Assembly (NCBI GenBank): GCA_016839055.1
Contig: JAEKNX010000013.1
Coordinates: 62,001 to 126,000, forward strand
Origin: Spirochaetales bacterium
GTDB taxonomy: Bacteria > Spirochaetota > Spirochaetia > UBA9216
DNA: 64,000 bases
Direction: 5' to 3'
In this document: piece after piece, positions 1 through 9,047 of the stretch
How the letters are laid out: each line of letters starts with the position of its first letter
How positions within the stretch are numbered: the first letter of the stretch is position 1
Made by a program: the position numbers and the translations under genes
Notes under the pieces: generated by a model
Databases searched by the model: none
The model's input: only the letters and a program-made list of their open reading frames with translations
Told to the model about the DNA's origin: nothing

Positions 1-360
1 CGGAATAGTTGCACCTGTGGCTGTTTTCCTAAGATATAGGTATTTTGCTTGAAGAAATTTACCTAAAAAAATTGGATTAAGTTCAATTTCATTTATTATT
101 CTTAATCTTGCAATTGTACTACCAATATATCCTCGCTTACCATAACCAATTGTACCTGCATTTGCACCATCCCACGCAATAAGAACATCATCAACGTCTA
201 CCTCAGTACCATTTTCATCATCAGTAAAAACTATATTTTCATCGTTTCTTAAATCATCAATCCTGATAATCCTCTTTAAATTACTCTTTACATCTTCAGT
301 CTCACTATGCTTTTTTCCTTTTGATATTGTTATTAAATTTTTAAGAGACTCTGTTTTCAT
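1..360 (-). CDS. hsdS: Type I restriction enzyme specificity subunit HsdS (N-terminal part, cut by window edge)
   Basis: HsdS carries the target recognition domains that direct the HsdM/HsdR complex to its DNA sequence. Reading from an ATG at 360 the frame stays open for 120 codons to the window edge. Residues about 55-85 contain DVLIAWDGANAGTIGYG followed by GYIGSTIARLRI, the hallmark central block of a target recognition domain ('D-L-....G..G......G..'). The start overlaps the hsdM stop in an ATGA arrangement, so the two are translationally coupled. The C-terminal domain and second recognition domain lie outside the window. Confidence 0.9.
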   Translation of the reverse strand, partial: MKTESLKNLITISKGKKHSETEDVKSNLKRIIRIDDLRNDENIVFTDDENGTEVDVDDVLIAWDGANAGTIGYGKRGYIGSTIARLRIINEIELNPIFLGKFLQAKYLYLRKTATGATIP

Positions 361-1988
361 CCAATCATTCCTGTCAGCTCACTTAGCTCAGCATCTATCT
401 CGCCTTCAATGGTCTTCAGTTTTGTCAGAATTTCAGCAGGTGCTTCATACTCTATCTCCTCAAACACCTCTTCCTTGTATCGACTCATGGACAGGTCATA
501 TTTCTCTTTTTCAATTTCCTCTTTCGGAACAAAGAAATACTTGGCCTTGCGTTCGTTCTCCTTAGCTGATTTACGGGTTTTGAACTGAATCACTATATCC
601 TGCAGATCGCCAGAACCTTCAAGCTTGGTTCTTTTATCATCCAGAGAATAACCATCACTCTGCATATCGTAAAACCAAACTCTTTCTGTTTCACCGCCTT
701 TGGTGAAAATAAGGATGGCCGTGCTTACCCCCGCATAGGGCTTAAATACGCCGCTGGGCATGGTGATGACAGCCTTGAGCTCACATTTATCAATAAGAAT
801 CTTCCGTGCTTCCACAAAGGCGTTTCCGGCGCCGAATAGAACGCCCTGGGGCACTATAACTCCGGCTGTGCCGCCCATTCTGAGCAGGTTATATATCCGT
901 TCTACAAACAAAAGCTCCGTCTTTGTCGTATTTAGCTGAAAGGTTTGGTTGATATCGCCCTTATCGATACTTCCTGTAAACGGAGGATTTGCCATAATTA
1001 CATCGTAACAGCCCTCTTCATTAAAGCTCTTGCTTAATGTGTCTTTGTAATCTATGTGGGGCGTATCAACACCGTGCATCATCAGGTTCATTAGCGCAAG
1101 GCGAACCATTGTTACATCAATATCATAGCCGTACAAACTGTCATTCAGACTTACACTTCGTTCTTCCGTTAAAAGACCGCTTATGGAACTTCTTTTGAAT
1201 CCGTCCTCATCAGGCTCGATGTCATCCTGATTACTGCTTAACTTTGTCACCATATACTGGTAAGCGCCTAACAGAAAACCGCCTGTTCCGCATGCAGGGT
1301 CGGCAACCCTATTGCCATACTTGGGATCAACCAGTTCAGCAATCAGCTTAATTATATGGCGCGGCGTTCTGAACTGTCCGTTCTTGCCGGCGGATGCTAT
1401 CTCCGACAAAAGCATTTCATAGACATCTCCCTGAATATCCTGAAAAGCCTGCCCTCCTTCCTCGGAATCTCTTTCTATCTCGATAAAGATCTCGTCTATG
1501 GTAGCGACGGCTTCAGAAAGCAAACTTGGCTTGGGAATAATGAAAACTGCATTTTTCATATGATGGGTAAATGATGAGGCATCACCGTTCAGTTCTTTTA
1601 AAAACGGAAAGACTCTGGTCTGAACATGTTGGAGCATAGCCTCCGCGGGCATGTTTTTAAAATGCGACCAGCGCAGAGTTTCCTTATCAACTATAAAAGG
1701 TTTTTCCTTCTCTTCCTTTTCTTGTTGGGCTTCCGCAGCAGGTTTGTCTTCGTCCAATTTAACTCGGTTTTCAAGCGGAATCCAGTCGCCTTTAAATCTT
1801 GAAATATATGTTTCACCGGCAAACTCAGCATCACGTTTTTTCCTGGTATCCAGATCATCCAGACGTTTCATAAAGAGCAGATATGTTATCTGCTCTATTG
1901 CCGTAAGAGGATTAGAGATTCCGCCGCTCCAGAATTTGTTCCAGAGTTGGGCAATTTTACCTTTCAGGTTTGAATTATTTTGCAGCAT
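357..1988 (-). CDS. hsdM: Type I restriction-modification DNA adenine methyltransferase HsdM
   Basis: This subunit makes N6-methyladenine at the host target using S-adenosylmethionine and forms the M2S core of the type I enzyme. An N-terminal helical HsdM_N domain (about residues 8-165) is followed by the N6-MTase domain with motif I DPACGTGGF (about 230) and catalytic motif IV NPPF (about 335). At 543 aa it has the normal family length. It lies two bases after the AlbA_2 gene stop and overlaps hsdS by four bases, so it sits in the middle of the hsd operon. Both catalytic motifs are intact, so it should be active. Confidence 0.95.
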   Translation of the reverse strand: MLQNNSNLKGKIAQLWNKFWSGGISNPLTAIEQITYLLFMKRLDDLDTRKKRDAEFAGETYISRFKGDWIPLENRVKLDEDKPAAEAQQEKEEKEKPFIVDKETLRWSHFKNMPAEAMLQHVQTRVFPFLKELNGDASSFTHHMKNAVFIIPKPSLLSEAVATIDEIFIEIERDSEEGGQAFQDIQGDVYEMLLSEIASAGKNGQFRTPRHIIKLIAELVDPKYGNRVADPACGTGGFLLGAYQYMVTKLSSNQDDIEPDEDGFKRSSISGLLTEERSVSLNDSLYGYDIDVTMVRLALMNLMMHGVDTPHIDYKDTLSKSFNEEGCYDVIMANPPFTGSIDKGDINQTFQLNTTKTELLFVERIYNLLRMGGTAGVIVPQGVLFGAGNAFVEARKILIDKCELKAVITMPSGVFKPYAGVSTAILIFTKGGETERVWFYDMQSDGYSLDDKRTKLEGSGDLQDIVIQFKTRKSAKENERKAKYFFVPKEEIEKEKYDLSMSRYKEEVFEEIEYEAPAEILTKLKTIEGEIDAELSELTGMIG

Positions 1989-1990
1989 GC

Positions 1991-3370
1991 TTAGTCCTCA
2001 TCGATGATTTTCCAATATCCGCCCTTGGCCGGGCCTACCCTTTTCAGGAGCCCTTCATCCTGTAGTTTTTTAATGTTTCGTTCAATTGATCGTTCACTGA
2101 CACTTATTAGCCCGGACAGTTCGGGGATGGTGACGACGCTGTTTTCCTTAATATATTCAAGTATCTTCCCCGACGTTTTCCCCGACGTTTTCCCCGACGT
2201 TTTCTCCGACGTTTTCTCCGACGTTTTCTCCGAACTTTCTTCTTTGTAGGAAAGAGAGCGGCGAATTTCAACGGTAAAAAAGCTGTCGAAGGAAAATTTC
2301 GGCTCTTCTATTTTTGCCTGACTAAGAGCCTCTTTAATCCTTAAGATCCCTGTTCCCAGTTTTTCGATGTACCCAAGTCTCTGAAACAACGAAGCAATTA
2401 GCGGATTACGGGCAATGCTCTTTGTACCGAAATCTTTAGGAGCAAGCCCCTTTGGCAGACCTCCTGGATTAGAGACCTCTAGCCTGTCGTCAAAAATCGA
2501 GATTGTAACGTTTGCCCTCTTGTCAAAATAGTCCCGATGACTCACCGCATTAATCACTACCTCACGCAATGCAACCTCGGGTATTTCAAGAAGCTCTTCC
2601 CTTTGCAGAGAGTTTATCTTATAACGCAGCTGCAGGTGCTGCCTTAAAAAAAGCATTGCGTTATTTACGTTGGATACAAGATCTTCTCCGAAATCTTTCC
2701 TATCCAGAATAGTATGACGCTCAGTGCCTTTAAACAGTACACAGGTAACAATGCTGTGATAGAGATATTTTGTCGGCTCTTTCGCAAAGAAGAGTACCCC
2801 TGCGTTATTGAAATAGCGTGTGCCGTTACTATAGGTTAAAACTCCGAGATTTTGCAGGATAGAATAATTATCAAGGAGAGCCCTGATACGTGCCTTGTTT
2901 AAAAACGAGGTTAAAAGCTCTGTATCAAATATGGCATCAGCATCCAGATCATCACGGATAATCTCGTCGAACAGGACTTTCCCTTCTGAATGAATAAACT
3001 CCGTAATCTCTCTTGTACTCATTTTTTGTGAATTCGCGCCGTTTCGGATATAAAAACCTTTGTTGCAGCGATATGGTTTATTGCTGCCTTCCTTTATGTT
3101 TATGATCAAAAGGTTTTCAAAAGATTCCGTATTAATGGAAACAGGGGGATCACAGACTGAAGCCATATTCTGAACCTGAGAGAGAAGTGAATTGTTTATT
3201 TCGATACCTTTAATGGTATTATCATCTTTTATTCCGATAACAATCCGTCCGCCGGATGAATTAGCAAAGGCAACCATCTCTTTGGAAAGGTCTGAATTAA
3301 CAGACTCCTTAAACTCTAATGTATAGCCTTCACCATCCTGGGTTATCTGCTCCAGTTCTCTTTGAGTCAT
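1991..3370 (-). CDS. AlbA_2 (Schlafen-like) DNA-binding/ATP-binding regulator inside the hsd operon
   Basis: The N-terminus (about residues 10-130) is an AlbA_2 divergent domain with the characteristic EGYTLEFKES start and a GGRIVIGIKDD block. The middle (about 270-370) has the HATPase_c_4 / 'RecG-like' signature NAVSHRDYFD and VSNPGGLP. The C-terminus (about 410-459) looks like a winged helix (ELSGLISVSERSIERNIKKL). A low-complexity linker of EKTS/GKTS four-residue repeats joins the last two parts. Proteins of this type often accompany type I restriction operons, where they are thought to act as regulators, but the exact job is not established. It is packed between hsdR (2 bases) and hsdM (2 bases). 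Confidence 0.85.
   Translation of the reverse strand: MTQRELEQITQDGEGYTLEFKESVNSDLSKEMVAFANSSGGRIVIGIKDDNTIKGIEINNSLLSQVQNMASVCDPPVSINTESFENLLIINIKEGSNKPYRCNKGFYIRNGANSQKMSTREITEFIHSEGKVLFDEIIRDDLDADAIFDTELLTSFLNKARIRALLDNYSILQNLGVLTYSNGTRYFNNAGVLFFAKEPTKYLYHSIVTCVLFKGTERHTILDRKDFGEDLVSNVNNAMLFLRQHLQLRYKINSLQREELLEIPEVALREVVINAVSHRDYFDKRANVTISIFDDRLEVSNPGGLPKGLAPKDFGTKSIARNPLIASLFQRLGYIEKLGTGILRIKEALSQAKIEEPKFSFDSFFTVEIRRSLSYKEESSEKTSEKTSEKTSGKTSGKTSGKILEYIKENSVVTIPELSGLISVSERSIERNIKKLQDEGLLKRVGPAKGGYWKIIDED
2171..2235. repeat. 12-bp in-frame tandem repeat (cgacgttttcYc), five copies plus a partial
   Basis: Five consecutive 12-base units followed by a partial unit encode the EKTS/GKTS linker of the AlbA_2 regulator. 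Two units carry ccc and three carry ctc at their end, which gives the Gly/Glu alternation. Because each unit is four codons, slippage would change linker length without breaking the frame. Confidence 0.95.
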
Positions 3371-3372
3371 TA

Positions 3373-6180
3373 TTAGGCCACCTTCTTAGTCAATTCAAGT
3401 ATTTCGGAGATTTCCGATGGAGAAAACAACCCGCGGATACCGTCTGGATGAAGTCTCGTAAAAGGAGATTCTATCAGATTTCTCTTGCTGATGCTTTCCC
3501 TTTCAATAATAAACTCTTTTAAAAGGTTTAGAAAATCAAGCTGTCTTAAAGACATATTTGAATGCTCATGGATAAACTGCTCGAAAGCATGATTAACAGT
3601 GTCTGGATAGCTCTCAAGGAGCTCTAATCCTAAAATATGGCGTATAAACTGCAAAAAACTTGCCCTTCTATTCTTATAAACAGATCGTAAAAGCTCTTCC
3701 GTAATATGGGGTTTTTCTTCCTGTAGTAATTTACCTAGTGCAGCGGCTTCCTCATCACTAATCGCTTTGCCTTCTTTAATTTTTATTAATATTGGATTGC
3801 TTATGGTAAGTTCAAGAACAAGAGCCTCTACCATCTCTTTATATTTTGAGATACTCACTGATTCATGTTCCGGACCGAACTCCACCATATTTTTTGTTTT
3901 TACTATATCGGTAAGGTCCAGAGAGGCTGGCCCTGAAGTATTAACTTTACCATCCCTGAATCGCATTAAGGGACTGAGCTTATATGACAGCTCACCAAAA
4001 TCATTATCTTCAACATGACTCCAAAAATGATTAGTTTGAGCTTTAAGAATTATATCTTCCTCTTTTGCTACAATATTTACAGATAACGGAAGTTCCCCGA
4101 TAATTTCAATCAAATTATCCTTAAGAGTGTCAAATTTCTCTTTTTCACGATTATCGTCCTTTAACAGGAAGGCCAGTGATGTTTCCAGTATGTCTTTCTC
4201 AAATCGCATAGCTTTAAAATCTACCCCAGACATGGCTTTGAATAAGGGTTTTATGCGGCTTCTCAGGTATTCAATTTTATCGTGATTTATAGATGTCCAG
4301 AAATTTTCATCTTCAATTTTATACAGTTCAGCGGCTGCTTCACGGATTACAACTGAGTTTTCAGGAAGCCCTGCTATTTGAGCACGTAACGCAGCAATTT
4401 CCTTTCCGGCTATTTCCTGTTTGCAAAGGTCAATTGCTTTTTCGATCTTATCCAGACGAATCCCCACGAAGCGGACCGGAAGCGGTATCTGTTTTGTATC
4501 TATTTTACCTTTCGGGTTTAGTTTGAAATATTCAAAGTTATCCCAGCAGTCCATTATTAAAAATGTGCCTTTTTCGGTACACCAGGGCTTTATTTTGGCT
4601 TGCTCCAATAGACGTGTTCCACGCCCGATCATCTGCCAGAATTTGGTATAGGAATAAACTGGTTTTGCAAACACAAGATTTACAATTTCCCTTATATCAA
4701 TTCCGGTATCAAGCATATCAACGCTTAAAGCAATGCGAGGCATATTACTATTGGTAAACTGATCCAGAAGCCCACCTTTCCCGTAGACTCTGGAATCATC
4801 GGAAACCAGAACCTTTGCAAGCTCTCCGGTATATTCCGGATACAGTGAGTCTATTATCTGTTCAATACGTCGAGCATGGGATATGGAGGAGCAGAAAAAA
4901 ATTGTTTTGCCTGGAAGCACCCCGTCGAAGTCTTTAATTGACTCTTCCATAAATTCTTTGACAATCAGCGCATTCGTTCCCTTATTAATTACTTTCTTCT
5001 CTAAATCAGTACCTTCAAAGTTAATCTCAGAGACTTCTTTGCCTTCCTGAAATAGCTTCTTCTGATCTTCAAGGGATATTGTTCTTTTACTGATACCCTC
5101 ATTCTGGAATTTCGTATGGATCTTCATTACCTGAAAATTAGATAAATACGGAGGCACATTATTAACCGCTTCTTCATAGGTATATGCAAAGGACGGTAAA
5201 CCGTTATCACAGTCGAATAAATTAAACGTATTGTGATCAATTATATCTGTTGGTGTTGCTGTTAACCCAAGGGTAATTGTTTTGAAATAATCAAGAACCT
5301 CTCCATAGGTATTATATATTGACCTATGGCTCTCATCTACAACAATCAGGTCAAAGAAATAGGGGGATAATGATTCATTTTCATCACGGATGATATTAAG
5401 CATTGTAGGATAGGTTGAAACATAGATGCGTCTATCCTTTGCTATGGATTTTTCTCCCGCATTCGGCCAGCGAGGTTCATCCGGTAAATGTTCTTTAAAA
5501 GCGTCTATGGCCTGCTCTCTTAACGCAATGCGATCTACCAGAAATAATACTCTAACTGCATGCTTAGCCCTCATCAATGCATCGGCTAAAGCTATGCAGG
5601 TTCGGGTTTTTCCGGTTCCGGTTGCCATAACCAGCAGGAAATTACGTTTCTTTTTTTCGATTCCTTCCATCACAGAACGGATAGCCCTGACCTGGTAGCT
5701 TCTGCCGGCAATGGAGGTATTTATCAGTTCTTCGGATAATCTCTTTTTATATCCTCTGATATAAGATAAGCGCTGAAAATCATCTCTTGTTGGGTAACCT
5801 ATCACCTTGCGAGGCGGATAATGTTCCAAATCCCAGAAATAGATATCAAGTCCGTTTGTATAAAAACAGAAAGGCAGCTCACCACCAGTCTGCTTCTGAA
5901 TATTATAGCAATACTGTTTTGCTTGCTCTCTTCCAACTTCAGCATCTTTTGACGTTTTTTTCGCCTCAACAACAGCTAAGGGTTTACCGTCTTTACCAAG
6001 CAGAACGTAATCGCTGAATTGATGCCCTTCATATTTTGAACGGGGCTCAGCAACCTCATCAGGAAGAGGAACTGGCATGTCATATTCCAGTACAACCTGA
6101 CTTCTATTGCCAACATCCCATCCAGCTACTTTAAGCCTATGATCTATTATTTCTTTTCTGGTTTCTGCTTCAGTCTTCAT
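3373..6180 (-). CDS. hsdR: Type I restriction endonuclease subunit HsdR
   Basis: HsdR is the ATP-dependent translocase and nuclease of the restriction complex. The N-terminal PD-(D/E)XK nuclease domain is visible as DYVLLGKDGKPLAVVEAKK (about residues 58-76). The helicase part has Walker A MATGTGKTRT (about 185-194), DEAH-like VVDESH (about 282) and SAT-like LTATP. A second RecA fold has RIALSVDMLDTGID and QMIGRGTR. The C-terminal EcoEI_R_C region follows. At 935 aa it is full length. It is the first gene of the hsd operon; no strong Shine-Dalgarno sequence precedes the ATG. Confidence 0.95.
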   Translation of the reverse strand: MKTEAETRKEIIDHRLKVAGWDVGNRSQVVLEYDMPVPLPDEVAEPRSKYEGHQFSDYVLLGKDGKPLAVVEAKKTSKDAEVGREQAKQYCYNIQKQTGGELPFCFYTNGLDIYFWDLEHYPPRKVIGYPTRDDFQRLSYIRGYKKRLSEELINTSIAGRSYQVRAIRSVMEGIEKKKRNFLLVMATGTGKTRTCIALADALMRAKHAVRVLFLVDRIALREQAIDAFKEHLPDEPRWPNAGEKSIAKDRRIYVSTYPTMLNIIRDENESLSPYFFDLIVVDESHRSIYNTYGEVLDYFKTITLGLTATPTDIIDHNTFNLFDCDNGLPSFAYTYEEAVNNVPPYLSNFQVMKIHTKFQNEGISKRTISLEDQKKLFQEGKEVSEINFEGTDLEKKVINKGTNALIVKEFMEESIKDFDGVLPGKTIFFCSSISHARRIEQIIDSLYPEYTGELAKVLVSDDSRVYGKGGLLDQFTNSNMPRIALSVDMLDTGIDIREIVNLVFAKPVYSYTKFWQMIGRGTRLLEQAKIKPWCTEKGTFLIMDCWDNFEYFKLNPKGKIDTKQIPLPVRFVGIRLDKIEKAIDLCKQEIAGKEIAALRAQIAGLPENSVVIREAAAELYKIEDENFWTSINHDKIEYLRSRIKPLFKAMSGVDFKAMRFEKDILETSLAFLLKDDNREKEKFDTLKDNLIEIIGELPLSVNIVAKEEDIILKAQTNHFWSHVEDNDFGELSYKLSPLMRFRDGKVNTSGPASLDLTDIVKTKNMVEFGPEHESVSISKYKEMVEALVLELTISNPILIKIKEGKAISDEEAAALGKLLQEEKPHITEELLRSVYKNRRASFLQFIRHILGLELLESYPDTVNHAFEQFIHEHSNMSLRQLDFLNLLKEFIIERESISKRNLIESPFTRLHPDGIRGLFSPSEISEILELTKKVA

Positions 6181-6555
6181 CAGCCATCTTCATACCTTCT
6201 GCAGGAAAGTTTCAAAAGAGTTTATTTTTTAATCAAACTTCATTATTTATAACATATTTTTTGTCTATTAGGGCTGTAATATCTTGAACTTTAGATAATA
6301 AAAGCAAAGTAATTTAATGTGACTATACATACCTCACTCCTTCGAGTATGGGAGCCGGTTATCAGAAACATGCCATTTTTCAATATCCGCAGCCTAGTAC
6401 GCGATCAAAACTGCCCATGATAAAGGGAATAACCATACGTTTCAGATTTTCAGCCTTAAAACGTTAGTTTAATTCTAAATACCGCTTAACCATCCTAACC
6501 CCAGCCATTGAAACAACCTTATACGCCCACCGCTCAGACACAAAGCACCCCTTTC
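6181..6555. other. Gene-free stretch between hsdR and the AbiE toxin
   Basis: The AT-rich part next to hsdR (6181-6300) should hold the hsd promoter, but I cannot pick a convincing -35/-10 pair. The part near the AbiE toxin has a short minus-strand reading (about 6473-6548, starting GTG and containing SERWAYKVV and MVKRYLELN) that reads like the C-terminal tail of a lost protein. I do not recognise it. Confidence 0.4.
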
Positions 6556-7413
6556 TTATAATCCCAAGCTGAACATGGTCAATATAGAAGACTGAGCCCA
6601 TGGCGATCGATAAAATCGCTTCTTAAACTCGACAACATCTTTTAACAGTTTTAAATCTGCAAGAGCATCAGTTTTCACCTGGGTATCTGCCATACGGTGC
6701 AGATCATAATAATGGCGGGAATATCGTAATGGTAAAGCTTTACTCTCATCACGAGGCGCTTCCTGATGCAAGATTGTGGCTTTTTCCCAAAAAGTTCTCT
6801 TTGCCATTACTGTACGAATTGATGTTTCAGGATGTTCATATACATCCGGATAATAATCAGCTGAATATGGTTTGATTATCTTTTCTTCAGACGGAACCCA
6901 AGCCGCCAGAGGCCCTATTTCCAATAGAATTGTTTGTAAAATTGATTCATTTTTAAAGCTTCGCGGATAGGCAAATCTCACATTTTGATTCTCATCTGAG
7001 GAGATATCTGCTTCTATTCCAAGAATCTTTGAAAAATCATTTTTCAAAACAGGGACAAATGATTCAGAGAGAAATTGAACTGTCTTTAGATTTGCTTCCC
7101 GATTAAACCTATCCTGTTGATTATTACTTCTATCATCCCAAGGTTCATCAGTTTTATAGCCCAAAAGAGTCCAGTCGATTATCAGATCTATGTCTTCAGA
7201 AAACCTTTGTATAAGGTTGTATGCCTTTGAAAGACTTGTTCCACCTTTGAAAGATAATTGCTCTTTCCAATTACTCTTATGAAATAAATAATCAAGAGTC
7301 CAGCATACCCAGAAATCCTTTTCAATAATAGCTTCGTTTATTCCCATCTTCTGAGACGAAGCCCGAAACAGCTCCAGTCTGTCCTTATCGGGTAAATTTG
7401 CAACTCTATTCAT
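6556..7413 (-). CDS. abiEii: AbiEii-type nucleotidyltransferase toxin (type IV toxin-antitoxin / abortive infection)
   Basis: The protein belongs to the AbiEii/AbiGii DUF1814 nucleotidyltransferase family. Known members pyrophosphorylate or nucleotidylate tRNA and cause growth arrest, giving phage resistance. The family motif is seen at about residues 56-80 as FKGGTSLSKAY followed by FSEDIDLII, with Gly-Gly-Thr-Ser and the metal-binding D-x-D. The 285 aa length is typical. Its start overlaps the end of the antitoxin gene by 8 bases, the usual coupled arrangement. No operon partner follows downstream. Confidence 0.88.
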   Translation of the reverse strand: MNRVANLPDKDRLELFRASSQKMGINEAIIEKDFWVCWTLDYLFHKSNWKEQLSFKGGTSLSKAYNLIQRFSEDIDLIIDWTLLGYKTDEPWDDRSNNQQDRFNREANLKTVQFLSESFVPVLKNDFSKILGIEADISSDENQNVRFAYPRSFKNESILQTILLEIGPLAAWVPSEEKIIKPYSADYYPDVYEHPETSIRTVMAKRTFWEKATILHQEAPRDESKALPLRYSRHYYDLHRMADTQVKTDALADLKLLKDVVEFKKRFYRSPWAQSSILTMFSLGL

Positions 7414-8029
7414 TATTTTGAATCTCCAGCTGGCATGCTTTCTTTATAACATCATAAACCCAATCAGTAACATACATCGCTTCTTTCAGAATTCTTTTCC
7501 GTTCTTTTTCATCAAGGTGCTTGGAAACGGTCATTATCACATTATCATCAACATTTTTCTCACCAAGGGCTTTAAGAGCCTGTACAATGAGTGCAGTTTT
7601 AGGAGAAAGGATAGTAGTTTCCTTGTTTGTCCGGTGTTTAAATTTCATGGTGTTCCCAAACCATTCATAGCTTCTGTAGGGACCATCACTTAAGTATTCC
7701 CAAGTTGACGGTACCTGGGTAGATAAGCCCAGCAAATTAAGGGCAGTATTACCGTCGGGCAGTATCGTCCAACCATGCGAACGTGCAATTGCCTGTGCTA
7801 TTTTATCCGGATCCGGTGGTGATAATTCATTTAATAGTTTGCTTTCGGCAGGATAGTCATAAACGCCGCGCATAATTCTCCGGATATTTCCTTTGTCAAC
7901 TATCCTGGATAATACACTCCAAGCGGTTGCCGGATTTGCTATATCAGAAAAATCTGACGACACAAACACCCAACCCCTACCATGTCCATATATGCGACTA
8001 ATTACTTTATCTGTAGTACTTTCCGACAT
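7406..8029 (-). CDS. abiEi: AbiEi-type antitoxin / transcriptional regulator (DUF6088-like)
   Basis: This is the cognate antitoxin of the downstream nucleotidyltransferase. The N-terminal winged helix is visible (FSDIANPATAWSVLSRIVDK, about residues 27-46), followed by IRRIMRGVYDYP, the standard AbiEi/DUF6088 block that follows the helix-turn-helix. The C-terminal half is the neutralising domain. AbiEi proteins repress their own operon by binding inverted repeats, and a 32-bp palindrome lies just upstream at 8046-8077. A good ribosome binding site (AAAAGGTGG) is placed 8 bases before the ATG. Confidence 0.87.
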   Translation of the reverse strand: MSESTTDKVISRIYGHGRGWVFVSSDFSDIANPATAWSVLSRIVDKGNIRRIMRGVYDYPAESKLLNELSPPDPDKIAQAIARSHGWTILPDGNTALNLLGLSTQVPSTWEYLSDGPYRSYEWFGNTMKFKHRTNKETTILSPKTALIVQALKALGEKNVDDNVIMTVSKHLDEKERKRILKEAMYVTDWVYDVIKKACQLEIQNNE

Positions 8030-8045
8030 ATTTTAAGCCACCTTT

Positions 8046-8077
8046 TTGCAAGGAAAAGTATATACTTTCCCTTGCAA
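8046..8077 (-). promoter_or_regulatory. Near-perfect 32-bp palindrome upstream of abiEi, putative AbiEi operator
   Basis: The outer arms are TTGCAAGG/CCTTGCAA and the inner arms AAAGTAT/ATACTTT, with only one mismatched pair across 16 pairs. It lies 16 bases before the antitoxin ATG, where an autoregulatory site is expected, and contains TATACT on the minus strand, usable as a -10 box. Confidence 0.7.
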
Positions 8078-8163
8078 TATAGAAAGAAAAAAACTCGTGC
8101 ATCATTACTTCATTGCAATGATTGATTCTGTTCAAGAAGTATATCAATCAACAAATCCAAGTT

Positions 8164-8752
8164 TCAAATCCCCTGCGTAATCTCCAATACATCCTTATAT
8201 TCATCCGCATGAAAATAGTTCTCCGTCATCCGGTCGGTGGAATGGCCGGTGATAGTCTGCACCTTCGGAATCGGAACTCGTGAATTGATAAGCAAAGAAT
8301 TGAAGAAGTGCCGCCAGGAGTGGAAAGTGATATTACGTTCACGACGAAGCTTTTCATCGATTCCGATATTCTTCAATGCTTTGTGAAAGTTCACCTCGAT
8401 TATCCGGGTATCGAGAGGGGCTTCCCGCTTGCGGCCGAAGAAGATTAGATCATCCGGTTCCTTATCTGGGGCTATTTCCATCACTTCATCAAGTGCTGTC
8501 TTGGTTCGCTCAGGTATAGGAACATACCTGCTTCTGCCAGTTTTAGTGCCTTTTAAACCATGCCCCCTTTTCCCATGAAACCGATACATCAATATAGTCA
8601 TCAAACACAGATTTCAGCTGCAGGGCACGAATTTCACCCATACGCATGCCTGTAGTGGCTGCTATGAGGTTTATTGCAAAATATCGATTATCGTCCCAAT
8701 CCCTTGCAAAGAAGGCCTGAACCTCTTCCACACTAAGTATTCCTCGATCTCT
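8164..8752 (-). pseudogene. Tyrosine recombinase (phage-type integrase), frameshifted and N-terminally truncated
   Basis: Two overlapping reading frames together encode a tyrosine recombinase catalytic domain. The upstream frame (8752-8543) has TTGMRMGEIRAL with the first catalytic Arg. The downstream frame (from about 8570 to 8164) has HSWRHF (H-x-x-R), TGHS and TENYFH with the nucleophilic Tyr. They would join as EKG-HGLKG if one G were removed from the five-G run at 8563-8567 (minus strand), so a single-base insertion explains the break. Upstream the frame ends at a TAG at 8753-8755, so the N-terminal arm-binding and core-binding domains are missing. It lies next to tRNA-Pro, as expected for an island integrase. 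A sequencing error in the homopolymer would not explain the missing N-terminus. Confidence 0.85.
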
Positions 8753-8761
8753 CTATGCTAC

Positions 8762-8840
8762 AATCTGCCGATCAGGTATAAAAAAAGGATTGATTGTAAT
8801 TAAACAATCAATCCTTTGAATTGTATCGGGCTGGGCAGAT
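8762..8840. repeat. Left copy of a 79-bp direct repeat (tRNA-Pro 3' end plus terminator)
   Basis: This copy matches 8969-9047 at a constant offset of 207 bases; the main difference is six bases (8818-8823). It contains the terminator stem-loop ggattgattgt/acaatcaatcc and the last 14 bases of tRNA-Pro (cgggctgggcagat), after which the sequences diverge. A partial tRNA 3' end beside an integrase remnant is typical of an attachment-site duplicate. Confidence 0.85.
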
Positions 8841-8968
8841 GGAGGAAGGATAAACTTCTTCGAAGTTTCCCCTTCCTCTGAAGTTTGTCGGTGCCAAACT
8901 TCCAGATTTTATTATTCAAACCATTAGAAATGATAAAGCAGCTCTAAACATTCAACCGGCCTAGTTCA

Positions 8969-9047
8969 AATCTGCCGATCAGGTATAAAAAAAGGATTGA
9001 TTGTAATTAAACAATCAATCCTTTTTTAACTATCGGGCTGGGCAGAT
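8969..9047. repeat. Right copy of the 79-bp direct repeat, continuous with intact tRNA-Pro
   Basis: This copy holds the terminator and 3' end of the complete tRNA-Pro gene. It also starts inside a 14-base sequence, agttcaaatctgcc at 8964-8977, which is the exact inverse of the tRNA T-arm at 9041-9054. The terminator is therefore flanked by an inverted repeat of T-arm sequence. Confidence 0.8.
8986..9027 (-). terminator. Rho-independent terminator of tRNA-Pro
   Basis: A perfect 11-bp stem (8994-9004 with 9011-9021) closes a six-base loop, with an A/T run on each side. On the minus strand the T run directly follows the stem, 12 bases past the tRNA. Confidence 0.85.

Noticed and set aside
2171-2235. 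Possible CRISPR array at the 12-bp repeat
   Set aside because: The units are contiguous without spacers and are coding; no cas gene occurs in the window.
2004-2249. Plus-strand frame with repeated FPDV units opposite the AlbA_2 gene
   Set aside because: It only mirrors the 12-bp repeat of the real minus-strand gene and carries no independent coding signal.
6310-6480. Possible transposase or phage gene fragment between hsdR and abiEii
   Set aside because: Short readings in several frames do not resemble a family I know, and no terminal inverted repeats or target duplications are seen.
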